Source of the DNA: Larix sibirica
Lineage: Eukaryota; Streptophyta; Pinopsida; Pinales; Pinaceae
Assembly: GCA_004151065.3 (NCBI GenBank)
Contig: NWUY0300002725.1
Location: 71,002 to 104,738 of the forward strand
Reading direction: 5' to 3'
DNA: 33,737 nucleotides
The notes beneath the pieces were generated by a model that saw only the letters and a program-made list of their open reading frames with translations, ran no database searches and was not told the DNA's origin. Within the stretch, counting starts at the first letter, position 1. Every line of letters begins with the position of its first letter. This document shows positions 1-11,595 of the stretch, in pieces. The position numbers and the translations under genes are program-made.

Positions 1-1095
1 TAGCCTACTGAGACCATCCATGACCAACAGAAACAATAAGGGAGATAATGAGCAACCTTGTCGGATTCCTCTCGAGCAACTAAAGAACGTAGTGGGGGGG
101 CCATTGACCAAAATAGAAATATTCATCGAGTTTACACATGCCATAATCCATCTGATAGCAATAGTAGGAACTCCAATTTGTATCAATATAATTCAGAGGA
201 AATCCCAGCTGACCCTGTCGTAGGCCTTTTCAAGATCCATTTTAAGAATTATAGCCTTCATCTTCTTAGTCTTGACAGTATGGAGAAGTTCCTGAGTAAT
301 TCCAACAGCATCATGAATTTGACGATCCTGTAGGAATCCAAACTGCTCAGGGGAGATAAATCTTGACAATACAGGCTTCAACCTGCCAGCAATTATCTTT
401 GAAACCACTTTATAAGCAAGATTACATAATGCAATAGGTATACAGTCAGCATAAGACTTCGGATCATTCACCTTCAGGATAAGAGTGAGGAAAGTAGAAT
501 TCAATGCCCCAGAAATGTAGCCCTAAGTTCTAGTGTACTCCACCATTTTTAATAGATCATCTACAATGATGTCAAAGAAATGCAAAAGCAGCTCCACAGG
601 CCAACCATCAGGCCCTGGGATTTTCTCCTTTGCAAACAGCTTGAGCGTACTCTCAACCTCCTCTAGAGTGATCTCCGAACCCAAATCTGCCGCCTCCACA
701 TCATCAAAGAATCTAGGATATAGCCTAGCCACATGAAGTTGTGAAAGTAAGTCACGGCCTTTGTCATCTGCATATATATTGCAAAAATGTTTGATAGCCA
801 GACCCTAGAGATTCTTCCCACCAAGCACTTCTATTCCCTCTTGATTATCAATCTTCCAGATGGTGTTAATATTCCTCCTAACATATGCATATGTGTGAAA
901 AAATCTAGAATTTTTATCCCCTGATTGAACCCAGAGTGCACGACTTTTCAATCGCCACTCCCTTTCTTCCTTCAAATAAAAATTCTCCTTTTCCGCTTCC
1001 AAAAGTTTCAGAATTTCAAACTTATTACTGTCTAAAGGAGCCTCCAGGTTATAAGAATAGAGGAGCTGCAATCTCCAAAGAATCCAAAACCACAG
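1..1095 (-). pseudogene. LINE ORF2 remnant (reverse transcriptase), truncated by window edge
   Basis: This is a decayed ORF2 of a plant non-LTR retrotransposon, read leftwards in one frame. In order it shows the linker motif WRLKSRALWVQSGDKNSRFF (about 895-955), the RT entry motif PGPDG (604-618), an SxxNLAYKVVSKIIAGRL stretch with FISPEQFGFLQDRQIHD, then DLEKAYDRVSWDFL (196-237; the first catalytic Asp lies in this block), and [11 protein letters not shown] (about 30-65). The catalytic FADD box would lie beyond the left edge. Three in-frame stops interrupt it: TAG at 805-807, TAG at 523-525 and TGA at 193-195. Reading continues in the same frame across all three, so they are nonsense substitutions and not frameshifts. 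In a live element this protein would nick DNA and copy its RNA at the target site. This copy cannot. Family assignment is secure; the upstream limit is blurred by the repeat knot at 1075-1279. Confidence 0.9.
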
Positions 1096-1279
1096 AATAC
1101 GAGCTACTAAGATCTACCAAAGAATCCAAAACCACAGTAAGAATATTGGGAGCCTTTTGTGACTCTAATTCTAAACAATTAGTAGCTCGTATCTGTGGTA
1201 ACTCATACTAAGAGTTACCAAAGAATCCAAAACCACAGTAAGAATATTGGGAGCCTTTTGTGACTCTAATTCTAAACAA
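1075..1279. repeat. Knot of direct and inverted repeats at a LINE-LINE junction
   Basis: A 64-bp segment at 1115-1178 recurs identically at 1216-1279 (offset 101). Its first 21 bases occur a third time at 1075-1095. An inverted pair flanks the first unit: 1090-1110 pairs with 1179-1198 except for one unpaired base. A smaller hairpin has 8-bp arms at 1197-1204 and 1212-1219. The distal part of the unit translates on the plus strand like the start of the neighbouring LINE RT region. The cluster sits exactly where two LINE remnants of opposite orientation meet. Template switching during repair or reverse transcription would explain it; that is inference. Confidence 0.85.
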
Positions 1280-3100
1280 AGACAACCTAAATCCTTTGAC
1301 AGTTTTAGGGCCATATCACTGTGGAACTACATCTACAAACTAATTGCAAAAATCATTTCCAAGGGTTAAAGGATTCCTAACTAAATCCATATCACCATAA
1401 CAACTTGGGTTTCTCATAGGGGCACAAATACATGATGCAATAGGAGCGACTCAAGGAGGAATGCATTTTATTAGAAAAAAGATATTAGCTATGGTGGTAA
1501 TGCTAGACCTCTCTAAGGCACATTAGAGAGCAAAACAACTCTACTTAAAATTAATGCTCATTCATATTGGGTTTATTGTGCACTTGGTAAATTGAATTAT
1601 GGATTTCCTAACCTCAATATCTTTTGAAATCCTAATTAATGGTTTAGCAACTAGCTTTTCCAGACCTTTTAGAGGTCTCAAGCAAGTTTGTCATTGGCTC
1701 CTCTACATTTTCATCATTGAAATCCTTGGCCTAGCAATAATTAATGAAAAAACCCACTAGGTAATTGAAAGGTATAAAAATCAGAAGATCATTAAACATG
1801 GCCCTTTTTTGCTTTTGGAAATGGGAATAGGAGAGATGCTAAAAAGCTAATGGAAATTTTATATCTCTATTGTGTAGTTGCATGATTAACAATCAATGTG
1901 CAAAAATGATCTATTTTATTTAATGGTCTAAAGGGGGCTTAGATCAAACACATCCTATAGCACTTCCCATACAATACATTAGACCTCCAAAATGGATTTA
2001 AATCTCTATGTTTTTTAATTAAAATCTAATGATTATGGCATAAATTATTGGAATTTATTGTTATAAAAGGTGGGAAAAAAGGATAAAACACTAGTGCAAT
2101 AGATGGTTATCTAGATGTGGATTATTAATTCTTACTAAATTGGAGTTAGAGGCACTCCTAGTCTATTGGCACACTTTACCCTATAGTCAAAAGAAATACC
2201 AGAGAAATCTGGAGATTTTCTATATTCAAGGAATAGGGTGAAAGAATGCATTATGGTAGTAAATTTGTGAGTTGTATCAAAGCCAAAAGAATTGGGTGTA
2301 AGGGGTCTTAAAAAATCTACCATTTTGGAAAAGCACTAGCAATGAAAAGTGTATGGGGATTGATATAGAAGTATGGACTTTGAAATCAAATTATTGTCTA
2401 AAAGTATATTGAACTTGATACAATAGAATAATCAATTAGAAGGCCAACCAAGCCCATCAAAAATGGTACACATCTTCCCATTGACAGGGTATTGGCTAGA
2501 TTGAAGGGTTGGAAATGAGAAAAAATGTTAGAATTGGGATGGACCCTTGGGTGGGCACTTGGGAAAAGATTTCAAAATACCAAAAGTAGTGATAATTTCC
2601 CTTGACAAAGAAAGCATTTTAAATCTAGCCAAGGAAATGTCTATGGAAACCTCTTCCATCTAGAGACAATATTGGAAAATGGTATAACAAATAGATAAAG
2701 AAGAGAAAGAAAATAAAAGGTCCAATGGGAGACACCGAACAAACTAACACTAACCCTTGTTTGATTTATAGAATCATAGGGATGTTGTATAGTCAAGAAA
2801 ATGATGCTAGGGAAACTTTGTCCCTAAGGCAATGCATACAATCACATAGACCCAAAGAACCTCAATGTTAGTGAAAGGTAGTATGGAAAATTAAATCCTC
2901 ATTTGGGCTTGAATATTTATGTGATTAGCAATAGAGTGCAAAGCTCTTTAAAAAATGAATAGATATGATCCAAACAGATGAAATCTATGTCAAAAAGAGG
3001 AAGAAAACATAGGTCATTTATAAATCTCTTGCCCCTAAATCACTTGATGATTCCACAAACCACCAATCTTCATATGACAATCAAGATTGACCTATTGTTT
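1280..3100 (+). pseudogene. Heavily decayed LINE ORF2 remnant (RT to zinc-finger region)
   Basis: No long open frame survives, but translation across frames follows the plant LINE ORF2 order. It starts with KSFDSFRAISLWNYIYKLIA (about 1290-1350), then a degraded LGFLIG.QIHDAIGATQ, then MLDLSKAH (1500-1523; the Asp matches the first catalytic Asp of the RT). Next comes an RGLKQVC remnant of RQGC (about 1673-1693), then a region matching the thumb and connection part (KPKELGVRGLK near 2281-2313). It ends with NLCQKEEENIGHL (2982-3020), the zf-RVT-like motif. Many stops and shifts make it non-functional. It is more decayed than the LINE at 7530-10006 and faces away from the minus-strand copy at 1-1095. 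Homology is clear over most of its length, but the boundaries are approximate. Confidence 0.8.
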
Positions 3101-3494
3101 GTCATTGACCCTGCAAAGAGGATCAATATCATTGCAAAAATATTTTTTATGTTGATGTGTTTTATAATTTTTTGTATGAAATAAAATTGCAGTTCCTATT
3201 GTATGAATAATTATCATGGAATATATACCTAAAGATCATCTTTCTTCACTAAACTTTTCTATGCAAAAGACAAGTAATGATAGTTTCTTGTTTTGTTTTC
3301 TTTTTAAGAAGAACAAATTAATGCCTCCCATTTCCAAAATGTGTTTTTTTATTTTCACTTGAATGAAATATTTTTTTTCAAAATAAGAAATTAATTAATT
3401 AATTTTAAAAAGTATTGATCTCTTAAATATATGTCAAGTTTTGAACATATAATGTTACATAATTGAGATATATTTTATTAGTTCAAATTGTTTA
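3101..3494. other. AT-rich spacer, no feature recognised
   Basis: Short A/T runs and no coding signal. The last seven bases, TTGTTTA (3488-3494), are identical to the seven bases just after the Copia LTR end at 26003 (and 16963); see findings. Confidence 0.6.
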
Positions 3495-4141
3495 TGTTAG
3501 AATAAATAACCCACCTAGACCCTGACCTGTTAATTATAATGGGCCCAACCACACCAGAATTGACCTATTGATTCACACAGACACCAAAACCCTAGATTTG
3601 GGGGCACACATTCCCTAAATTTGGGGCACGTTCCCTTATTTAAGAAGGCAGTTAAGTGAAGACTAGGTGTGCCCCACTGATGGAGGTCCTAACTGACCCT
3701 AATTGCTCCTAACTGTTCCTCTAGTGACATTAGCACCCCAGTTCATTTCAATTTGGTGCATGTTAGTTTAGTTTAGTTCAATACATGTCAGTTCATTTAA
3801 CTTAAGTTCAATTCAGTTCAGTTCAAGATAGTTCAACTCAGTGTAGGAGAGCTTGTATGACTAACTGAGGTTATTTGATCTAAGTTAAGCTAGACTAGTC
3901 CTTTAGCATGGCATGGGAATTCAAATTTCCTTTTAAACTAACTCGAATTGCCTCTCTATATATTGTAAGCTTCTCCATTCAATTATTCAATGAACCTGAC
4001 CATTCTTTTATCTTCCATTCTAATTTTCTTATGTAGTAATCAATAATATCCATTTATTACATTATGATTTGATGGTTGATTTGTTTCTCATTGCATATCT
4101 AGTTATTTTATGTACCTAAATCTATACATGTTCAAATCTCA
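3495..4141 (+). mobile_element. Copia-type LTR (5' position), 647 bp
   Basis: It starts TGTTAGAATAAAT and ends TCTCA two bases before a Met-tRNA primer-binding site, which makes it a 5' LTR of a plus-strand element. It is clearly homologous over its whole length to the LTR at 25394-26003, with scattered substitutions. It differs by extra copies of a GTTCA/CAGTT-rich direct repeat around 3755-3840 that are lost in the other LTR. LTRs carry the promoter and polyadenylation signals of the element. A TATA-like box lies at 3957-3964. Confidence 0.85.
3957..3964 (+). promoter_or_regulatory. TATA-like box in LTR
   Basis: TATATATT sits about 180 bp before the LTR end, inside a context (CTCTCTATATATTGTAAGC) conserved in the second LTR at 25819-25826. 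Conservation of position in two diverged LTRs supports a core promoter, but activity is unproven. Confidence 0.55.
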
Positions 4142-4143
4142 TA

Positions 4144-4155
4144 TGGTATCAGAGC
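4144..4155 (+). promoter_or_regulatory. Primer-binding site, initiator Met-tRNA type
   Basis: TGGTATCAGAGC is the standard plant LTR-retrotransposon PBS, complementary to the 3' end of initiator Met-tRNA. It lies two bases after the LTR end, as expected for the start of minus-strand DNA synthesis. Confidence 0.85.
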
Positions 4156-4458
4156 ATAGGGGGTACTAAACTAGTTAGTGTTCAATGATTTCTTGTCAGT
4201 TATCTAGCTCGTGGGTTGAGAAGAGATTTCGCAGCTAGACTTTTGCTTCCATCAAGAAGGATTTTGCAGCCACCCAAGAAGGATTTTCAACCACCCAATA
4301 AGGCTTCCACAACCACTAATGAATTCTTTTGTAGCCACCAGAGAAGGATTTTGTAGCCACCAAAGAAGGTATTTGTAGCCACTACTCTTGCATATTGAAG
4401 AAGGATTTTTGAAAAAAAACAAAGAAGGATTTTTGCATCCATCAAAGAGTGTTTTTTA
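4156..4458 (+). mobile_element. Copia leader with internal short tandem repeats, cut at an N
   Basis: This is the start of the element's internal region. From about 4236 it is a degenerate tandem repeat of roughly 24-30 bp with the core AAGAAGGATTTTTGCAGCCACC. It matches the internal region at 24444-24735 (4197 aligns with 24444) but with many substitutions, so the two are different copies. No gag domain is visible. It stops at the N at 4459, and the sequence after the N is unrelated. Confidence 0.75.
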
Positions 4459-4459
4459 N
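4459..4459. other. Single-N assembly join
   Basis: One ambiguous base in the middle of the repetitive Copia leader. Homology to the element stops exactly here, so it looks like a contig join and not a base-call ambiguity. Confidence 0.7.
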
Positions 4460-7400
4460 ATGATATATAATTGATGATTGAAAATTACAATGTTTTGACA
4501 TTTATAGAGACCTACTAATACCTTTTCATCCAAAGGTTATGTCTTTTAATATAAATTATTTAATTATATTATTATATTACTATTTTTAATTATTTAATAT
4601 TATGTTTGTTACATTTAGTCGTAGTCTAGAGTACATTTTTAGACCTTTCAGTCTCACTTTCCAACCATATGCAAGAAAATTTTAATTTAATCGAATTTTT
4701 AATATAATATATAGGAAAACTTTGACCAAGTAATAAACATTGAATTTGGTAAACCCCAAATTAATACATGCAAAGGAGGGTTGTGATATGCACTATAATT
4801 ATAACGATCATATAGATTTCTATGTTGCAAGCATATGTTGCATATGTTTCATTTGAATGATTTTATTTTAATTGTTTTTCTTAATATTATTATTAATATG
4901 CATTTTAAGTCTCAAGTGGAAAATTATTTTAAAAGTTGTGAGAAATTTTTGATACAAGTAATAATAGTTATTATTTGACATTTGGATGTCATTTATTTTG
5001 TATTGTTTTTCTAAACGTAAAGCTTTAATCATAATGAAAAAGGAAAAGTAATATTATCCTCCTTAATAGAAATTAATTATAAATACACCTGTCAAAATAA
5101 ATGATTTAATCGCATTCATTTGTAATAGAGTAGTGAGTTCTTAATGTATGTGATAGTGACCTAAATTTGATATTTTAAGGGCTGGCGTAGCACTAGGTCC
5201 TCAAGACCCACCTTACATTCTTGTATACGAAGGACACTTAGAAGTTCGAGGTAGTTGATAGATGGCCCCTTTGGCTTATCCACATGTGACCACCCCACTC
5301 AATACAATTCCAATTGGTCCCCTTCGCCTATAGTGGCCGACAATATGTCATGTTCACATTCTCATGGCAAGATATTTATTCACATTGTAGAATCACTCAT
5401 GTGTTAAAGTACTACCCATGTTCCTTAGGTTGACTGTCTATTTTGAATTGAATGATGATATATGTACATATTTGGCCAAGTTACAATCAATACAAATATT
5501 TAACCAAGTTATTAGCACAAGTAATTATACATCCCAAATTATCATAAGTAAATACATATCTATTACTCATCCCAAATTATTTTCTTCTTTCATATGTATA
5601 TCATGTTTTTCTCATTTTTATTTATTAGATGTAGTTTGGGTGATTGGGAGGAATGATTGCTACCCTCTCCACCCATGTTCAATTTGTATAAGTGATATGA
5701 TGCTCTTGTTGAAGTTCTACGTAATGAATAAGTGGATTATGTAATTCTGACCATGCCTTGATTCTCCATAATAGCAAATGTTGACATATTTCTCAATGAA
5801 TGTATTCCTTCGATGAACCACCATTAATTGTATTTGTGTTAAAAAGTGAAAATCAATAATATAAATTATATATATTCTATAAACACATTATTTCATTGAT
5901 TTGTATAGATTTTATTTTTTCTCATGTTCTGTATCATTTAATTTTCAACCAAGTTGTATTGGAAGGTGAAGCTCAAAGCTTAATATGACTCCATACACTT
6001 TTTTAAAAACATTATACTTTGATGGAGAGTGTTTATTGATCATAGGAATACATGTTTTGTATCATTTCTTTCTTAACAAAATTTTGTTGGATAGTGGAAT
6101 TTGAAGTTAGACACAACTTAATACATTTTTTTTTTCTTATCAAAGCATTACTTTTCAATTTAAAGTTCCATTTCGATTCGGAGATGTTTTCCCATGTCAA
6201 ATGGTATAATTTCCACACTACCAATGTGTTAAATAAAAAACCCCATCATAGAATTTTCATGTAATATGATCAAAAAAGAAAAACAAGAAACCTCTTTAGT
6301 TGAAAGATTCAAAGATAAGCCAATATTATGTGAAACCTAACCTTGACTTCAAAGAATGCATATCAAATAAAAATGTATATTGTTCCATCTATAGAGAAGT
6401 GTATTAAGGAGTGTATATTGTTGAGGAGTGTATTGTTGATATTGTAATGATTTTGAAGGCAACTCCCTTCCCATTGGTCTCATTTTGGGAAGATTTTTAA
6501 GGGAAAGGAAACATTAATTGGAGTCTTCATATTATGATAGGAATCCAATTCATGTGGTTCTATTGAATATAAAAATAATCGGTAGTTATTGATATTAATA
6601 ATTTTTAATAAAAAAGTTCATTGGATTAAGTTTAAGAGAAAGTTAAAGAAGTGTAAAACTGTAGGACTATGATCTTCAACGAGGAGCCTTTGAGATAAGA
6701 GGATTTTTTCACAAAGTTTTGTAAACTAGTTAATTTTGGGTCATGGCCTCTGATAGATCAATCCAAATGTAATTGTTATTAATAGAGTTTATATGAATTG
6801 TAAAGCATAAATGTGAATTGTTGATAAACCCCACTATTTGTTCCATCTTTTCATATATGTTTTGTTCGAGAAATACATTTTATGTTGTTCTTCGTTATAA
6901 AAAAATATACAAATAACTCAATAATAGTAAATCAGGGGACTATCAATAATTGATAGTATATCTACACAAAAATGTTAATTAGCTAGAATTCTTATTTCCA
7001 TAAGATTTGCGTGTTTTCTCATGGAGACATATTTTGAATGTTTTTTTTTGTGTTTTCTCATTTCCCTCTATGAAACATATTTTGAGTGTTTTTTTGTTCT
7101 TTATAAAATGTAAAACGTAGATCGAAAAAAGTAATTTTCCACTAAAGTGGAACTTTTAACTTTAACACCCAATCACTTTTCAAAATTCTTATGCATAATA
7201 TCCATATAAGAATGTGAGAGATGTCATTATTAATACTCTTCAACCATTTCATCTCTTAGCTACAATCTCAATTTACATCTATATCGATTAGTTTTTTCTA
7301 CTTTGTTTATTGTTCTTTGATGTCGTATATCTATCCATATAAAAAGGATGAGATTAACTCTTTTTCAATTAGACAAAGTTAACTACATATTTTTCTTAAC

Positions 7401-7529
7401 TCAAATAATATTTTTTACAATTATTTTAAAATTTATTTCAATTATAAATTGTTTGATATATAATTCATTAATTATGTTTAATGCTTCTCTCAATGACATA
7501 ACCTACTATTAATAAACTCCCCTGTGTCA
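4460..7529. other. AT-rich geneless stretch with small local duplications
   Basis: I see no supported gene. Open frames at 5418-5744 and 6033-6264 are short, AT-driven and lack recognisable domains. Local structure includes a diverged direct duplication (about 5919-6019 versus 6049-6155, both with a GTATCATTT...CCATACACTT-like course). A second duplication lies at 7011-7049 versus 7050-7095 (GTGTTTTCTCAT ... ACATATTTTGA-TG followed by a T run). Small GAGTGTATTGTTGA repeats lie near 6405-6440. The somewhat less AT-rich stretch 5170-5350 may be an old repeat, but I cannot name it. Confidence 0.6.
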
Positions 7530-10006
7530 TTGAGGCAGATAGGTCCATGACGCTATTGTCAATGCTCAGGAGGTTTTGCATTCATTCAAGGTGAAAAATA
7601 TTCATGTTGTTATTGTTAAGGTGGACCTGTCCAAGGCCTATGACCGAGTCAATTGGTTATACTTAAGAATGGTTCTCCTATAGGTTGGTTTCTTGCTTTA
7701 GTTTGCGAATTGGGTGTTATCATGAGTTCAAATAGTCTCATTTGTTGCTCTGATAAATGGTTCAACCTCCCCCTTCTTTAGATTGGGGATGGGATTAAGA
7801 CAAGGTTGTCCCTTGGCACCTTTGCTTTTCACTCTGGTTGTGGAAGGTTTGAGGATATCCATTAATCATGCTCAGTCAAATGGCTTGCTCAGAGGGATCA
7901 AAGTTTGTGGGAATGTATGTATTACCCATTTGTTTTTTGTTGATGATACCCTTCTGTTCTCTGATGGCTCCAGGAGAGATATTTTTAAGCTTAAAGAAAT
8001 CCTTACTATTTTTTCTAAAGCTTTAGGGATATCTGTTGATGCCAGAAAATCCATAGTTTATTTTATGCATCTGGATCATGAGAATATTGAATGGATTTTT
8101 ACACAATTTTCCTTTGATGTGGTGGATTTACAAGATGGCCTAAATTACATGGGATTTACTTTAAATCCTAATGATTATCATCGAATGGACTAGGCCTGGC
8201 TGATTGGGAAAATAGAGAAAAGACTCATGCTATGGTGTAATAAGTGGTTGACTCGTGGTGGTAGATTGATTTTATTAAAATTAGTTTTGAAAGCTATACT
8301 TGTATATTGGATCTCTTTGGCATATGTCCCAACTGGTCCCATGGAACATATTAGAAAGTTGTGCTATATTTTTTTGTGGAAAGGGAACTTTGAGGATAAT
8401 TCTTACCCCTAGGTAGCTTCAGGTAAGATAGTTTTACCTAACAATTTAGGTGGTTGGGGTTTGAAACACCCTACTTTATTTGCTAAGGACTTGGTTGCTA
8501 AGGGGCTTTGGAGAATTTTAAAGTGTGAAGGACTTTGGGTAAAAGCGGTGTATCAAAAATATATTTTCCCCCTTACTATAGAAGAATGGTTCGGGTCTAT
8601 AGTTAAAGTATTGAGGAATGTCTCCCCTATGTGGAGGGATTTAATTTCAACTTTTGATGTGATTGGGGAATGGCTTGTTTGGAAAGTGGGGAATCGTAGA
8701 AGGTTCCACCTTAGACAAGATACCTAGATAGGTAGCTATGGTGCACATAGGATACCTAGATAGGTAGCTATGGTGCACATAGGATACCTATACACATGAC
8801 TGAATCTCTCAGAGAGCGGGGAATGTTGTTTTTGAATCAGGTTGGTGATGTTATAAATACTTCCCCGATGAATCAAGAGTGGATTAGTGCTGAGGTGTTG
8901 GCCTTTATCAATGAAGATAGAGTCCTATGGAATAATTATTTAAAGTATCTACATGATTGTCACATCCACTTGATGAATAGGGAGGATGATATGATCTGGT
9001 CCATAAATGTTGTTGGAGGTTCCTACACTCCTAGTCTAGGATATAGTGTTATTCATGATGAAGAAGATCTTCCTGATTCCCCTTGGTGGATTCATGTGAT
9101 TTGGTGTGGTTGGATTTATTTAATAAAGTGCATGTTTGGGAAGTCATGATCAAGAGATTTTGGTTCGGTCCTAGATGGTGTCCCTTGAGTAAGGAAAATA
9201 ATAAAAACATAAAGCATTTGTTCATCTACTGTCCATACATGTTCAGGATGTGGGAACATGTGTCACAGGTGAATGGGATACGTTTTACCAGGAGTGGCTT
9301 GGATTTACAGGATGCTCTTCACTCCTGGATCAACAATGCGGCTTTTAAGGACTATTTGTCTCTTCTAGCCTTACTGATTTGGGGATCCTGGTTGGCCAGG
9401 AACAATGTTACTTGGAATGACAATGCCATTGCCCCTACTATATATGAATCTAAAAGTTTGGCAATACATAGCTTATTTACTTAGGATAATGGTCCTCCTA
9501 GGGTGCGAAGGGTGGAAGTGGAGGTTATTGATAGAACATGTTGTTGGGATTACTTTGATTGGGAATCCTAGGGCATGCCAACCAAGGGTGGTGTAGGAAG
9601 TAATGCCTTTTTTTTTTCAGATCAACACTGGATTAAGTTTTCTGCAAGAGTGGGTCAAAGTACAAACAATCGTGCTAAATTGATGACATTAAAGTTAGGT
9701 ATGTTTCTTGCACATACAAAGGGAGCTCAGCAAATACAAGTCTTCGGAGATTCGAAGCTTGTGGTGGACTGGATGAGGCTAAAGATACCACCAAAGAACA
9801 TAAATTTGATGCCCATATATGATGAATTGGTTTGTACTATAGGTCTGTTTCATATGTCAAGTTTCCAACACATATTCAAAGAGAGAAACTCACAGGAAGA
9901 TTAGTTGTCAAAGCTAGGACTACAGGTGGGAGATGGCATTTGGCACCAACGAGAACAAGTAAATGACACCATTATGGAGCATGACCCAAGACCTCATCCT
10001 GGATGA
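7530..10006 (+). pseudogene. LINE ORF2 remnant with RT, zinc-finger-like region and C-terminal RNase H
   Basis: This is the best-preserved non-LTR element here, truncated at its 5' side and starting near RQI-HDAIVNAQEVLH with a small frame break. RT motifs: DLSKAYDRVNW (to 7656; KAYDRV at 7633-7650), LRQGCPLAP (7795-7821) and FVDDTLLF with the catalytic Asp pair (7936-7959). The connection region follows (LTRGGRLILLK near 8250), then a zf-RVT-like motif with C at 9179, H at 9215 and C at 9230; one expected Cys is Ser. RNase H (RVT_3 type) spans about 9545-9964. It has YFD (Asp 9557), TNNRA-K (9662-9679, where the family has Glu), FGDSKLVVDWM (Asp 9749) and a final Asp at 9899. The reading frame ends in TGA at 10004. 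In-frame stops lie at 7681, 7699, 7723, 8191, 8410, 8725, 9482, 9569 and 9902; eight are TAG and one is TGA. Frame changes occur at the 32-bp duplication (8719-8782) and near 9100-9140. It is not functional. Confidence 0.92.
8719..8782 (+). repeat. 32-bp tandem duplication inside LINE ORF2
   Basis: Two identical 32-bp units (8719-8750 and 8751-8782) starting GATACCTAGATAGGTAGCTA are followed by the first eight bases of a third. Since 32 is not a multiple of three, the duplication moves the frame. The protein match switches from frame 1 before it to frame 3 after it, exactly as one extra unit predicts. It probably arose by slippage or repair after insertion. Confidence 0.95.
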
Positions 10007-11280
10007 CATTAAATTACTCTTATTTTCATATCTATAAATAACACTCATGTGGCTATACCAACAACAAGGAATTAAATGTAAATCAATTTCTAAGGTGAAA
10101 AGCTTTTTTGTTTAGTTTGTGACACAGTCACAAAGTTCTGTATACATGTTTTTGCATATGAACTTCAAGAAATGCAGTGTTTGGAGGGTCTATGAGAACT
10201 ATGGACTCAATTTGATGAAGCAATGTATGACAAGGCCTTTGGAACTACTAAGCAAGACGATTTAAATATTTTAATATAATGAATTACGCTTTTTTTTTTC
10301 TTCTGTGGAAAAAAAAAATCCCAACAACCTCATATAATGAGTTTCAATTGGACCATCTTATACATGGTTACCTTGGTTACCTTCTGATGCTTGCTAAAAT
10401 TAAACAAATTCTCTCCCACTTTAATATTAATATTGATATTAATATTAATAGTTATAGCGGTCATGCCTTGTAGTGTCATGTCTTACTTGAAAATGATTCT
10501 CTCACACTTAGGTATTAATATTTCTAACGGTACAGATGCCATGCTTCTTGTTGGGATATCATCATTTCCGATAGTGTCAATATCATGCCTTATGATTCTT
10601 AACTTTGTGATGTATTTAATTTTTAATTAAATATCATTACTATTTCTAACTCAATAGATGCCATACTTGTAATGTTTCTTTTACTTGGATAATAACATTT
10701 TGACCGTATGTTTGTTATGATTATTTTTTAGTGGAATGTTTGTTATGATTATTAAGATAATGGTTACTTTCTAATGTACTATTTTATATTATTAAAATAA
10801 TAAAAATGATAGGTAATAGTATTATTAAAATAGTAATATTATTTTATTTTTATAGTGACATGGGATTTGGTTTCATGTTTACAAATATTAATATGTTATA
10901 GAAAATAAAGTAGGTAAGATTTAGTGTAAATATCTCCATCAACACCTATGAGATATTTTATTTAGATTATAGTTTCGAGATTTATTCAATTATTTTAAGG
11001 TGGTAGTTTATGTAATTGTGGTGTTAGAGTATATAAAAACATAGTTTTGGTTATTGAGAAGGGTTTATGGAATGATGAGTTGTCCATCAAGGTTGATGGA
11101 GACTTCAGCTGTCCATTTTGATAAAGACTTTTGGTTAAAACACATTTGATATCTCGTATAATTTTATACATTTTCTTCATTATTATTCTTAAGATATATA
11201 AATATAATAATATTTATTTCTCAACATTTGACACCTTTATGTCATGGTTCATTTTTAAGAAAATTTGTGTAACGTTTTTT
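10007..11280. other. LINE 3' flank and AT-rich geneless DNA
   Basis: 10007-10265 may be the LINE 3' untranslated region. It is followed by T and A runs near 10290-10320 that could mark the element's tail. I could not find a flanking target-site duplication. An ATTAATATTGAT-like microsatellite lies at about 10420-10450. No gene is supported beyond that. Confidence 0.5.
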
Positions 11281-11595
11281 ATTAATATAAAAATTTAGCA
11301 AGGAATATAATGCCTATCCTTTAGAGAGAATTTAATTTTTAAAAGTTGTAGTCTCTCATATCCAGAACTCTTTGACATTGGATTAAAGGGGTCCATTTTC
11401 TACTCATCTTGAATCCACCATCTCCATTTAGGTCTTTATTAATATAGAAAATTAGCAAGAGAATATAATGCTTATCATTTAGAAAGAATTTCATTTTTAA
11501 AAGTTGTCATCTCTAATATCAAGAACTCTGTGACATTGGATTAAAGGGATTCATTTTCTACTAATCTTGAATCCACCATCTCCATTTAGGTCTTT
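11281..11595. repeat. 157/158-bp tandem duplication
   Basis: Unit 1 (11281-11437) and unit 2 (11438-11595) run in parallel from ATTAATATA to TCCATTTAGGTCTTT. They share long identical stretches such as GACATTGGATTAAAGGG and TTGAATCCACCATCTCCATT, with scattered substitutions and a one-base length difference. The divergence implies an old duplication. No coding content. Confidence 0.9.

Noticed and set aside
20-333. Plus-strand frames at the left edge
   Set aside because: They are shadows of the minus-strand LINE RT, whose [11 protein letters not shown] and KAYDRV motifs are clear.
5418-5744. 108-codon open frame
   Set aside because: AT-rich, low-complexity hydrophobic translation without a domain or homologous pattern; expected by chance in this composition.
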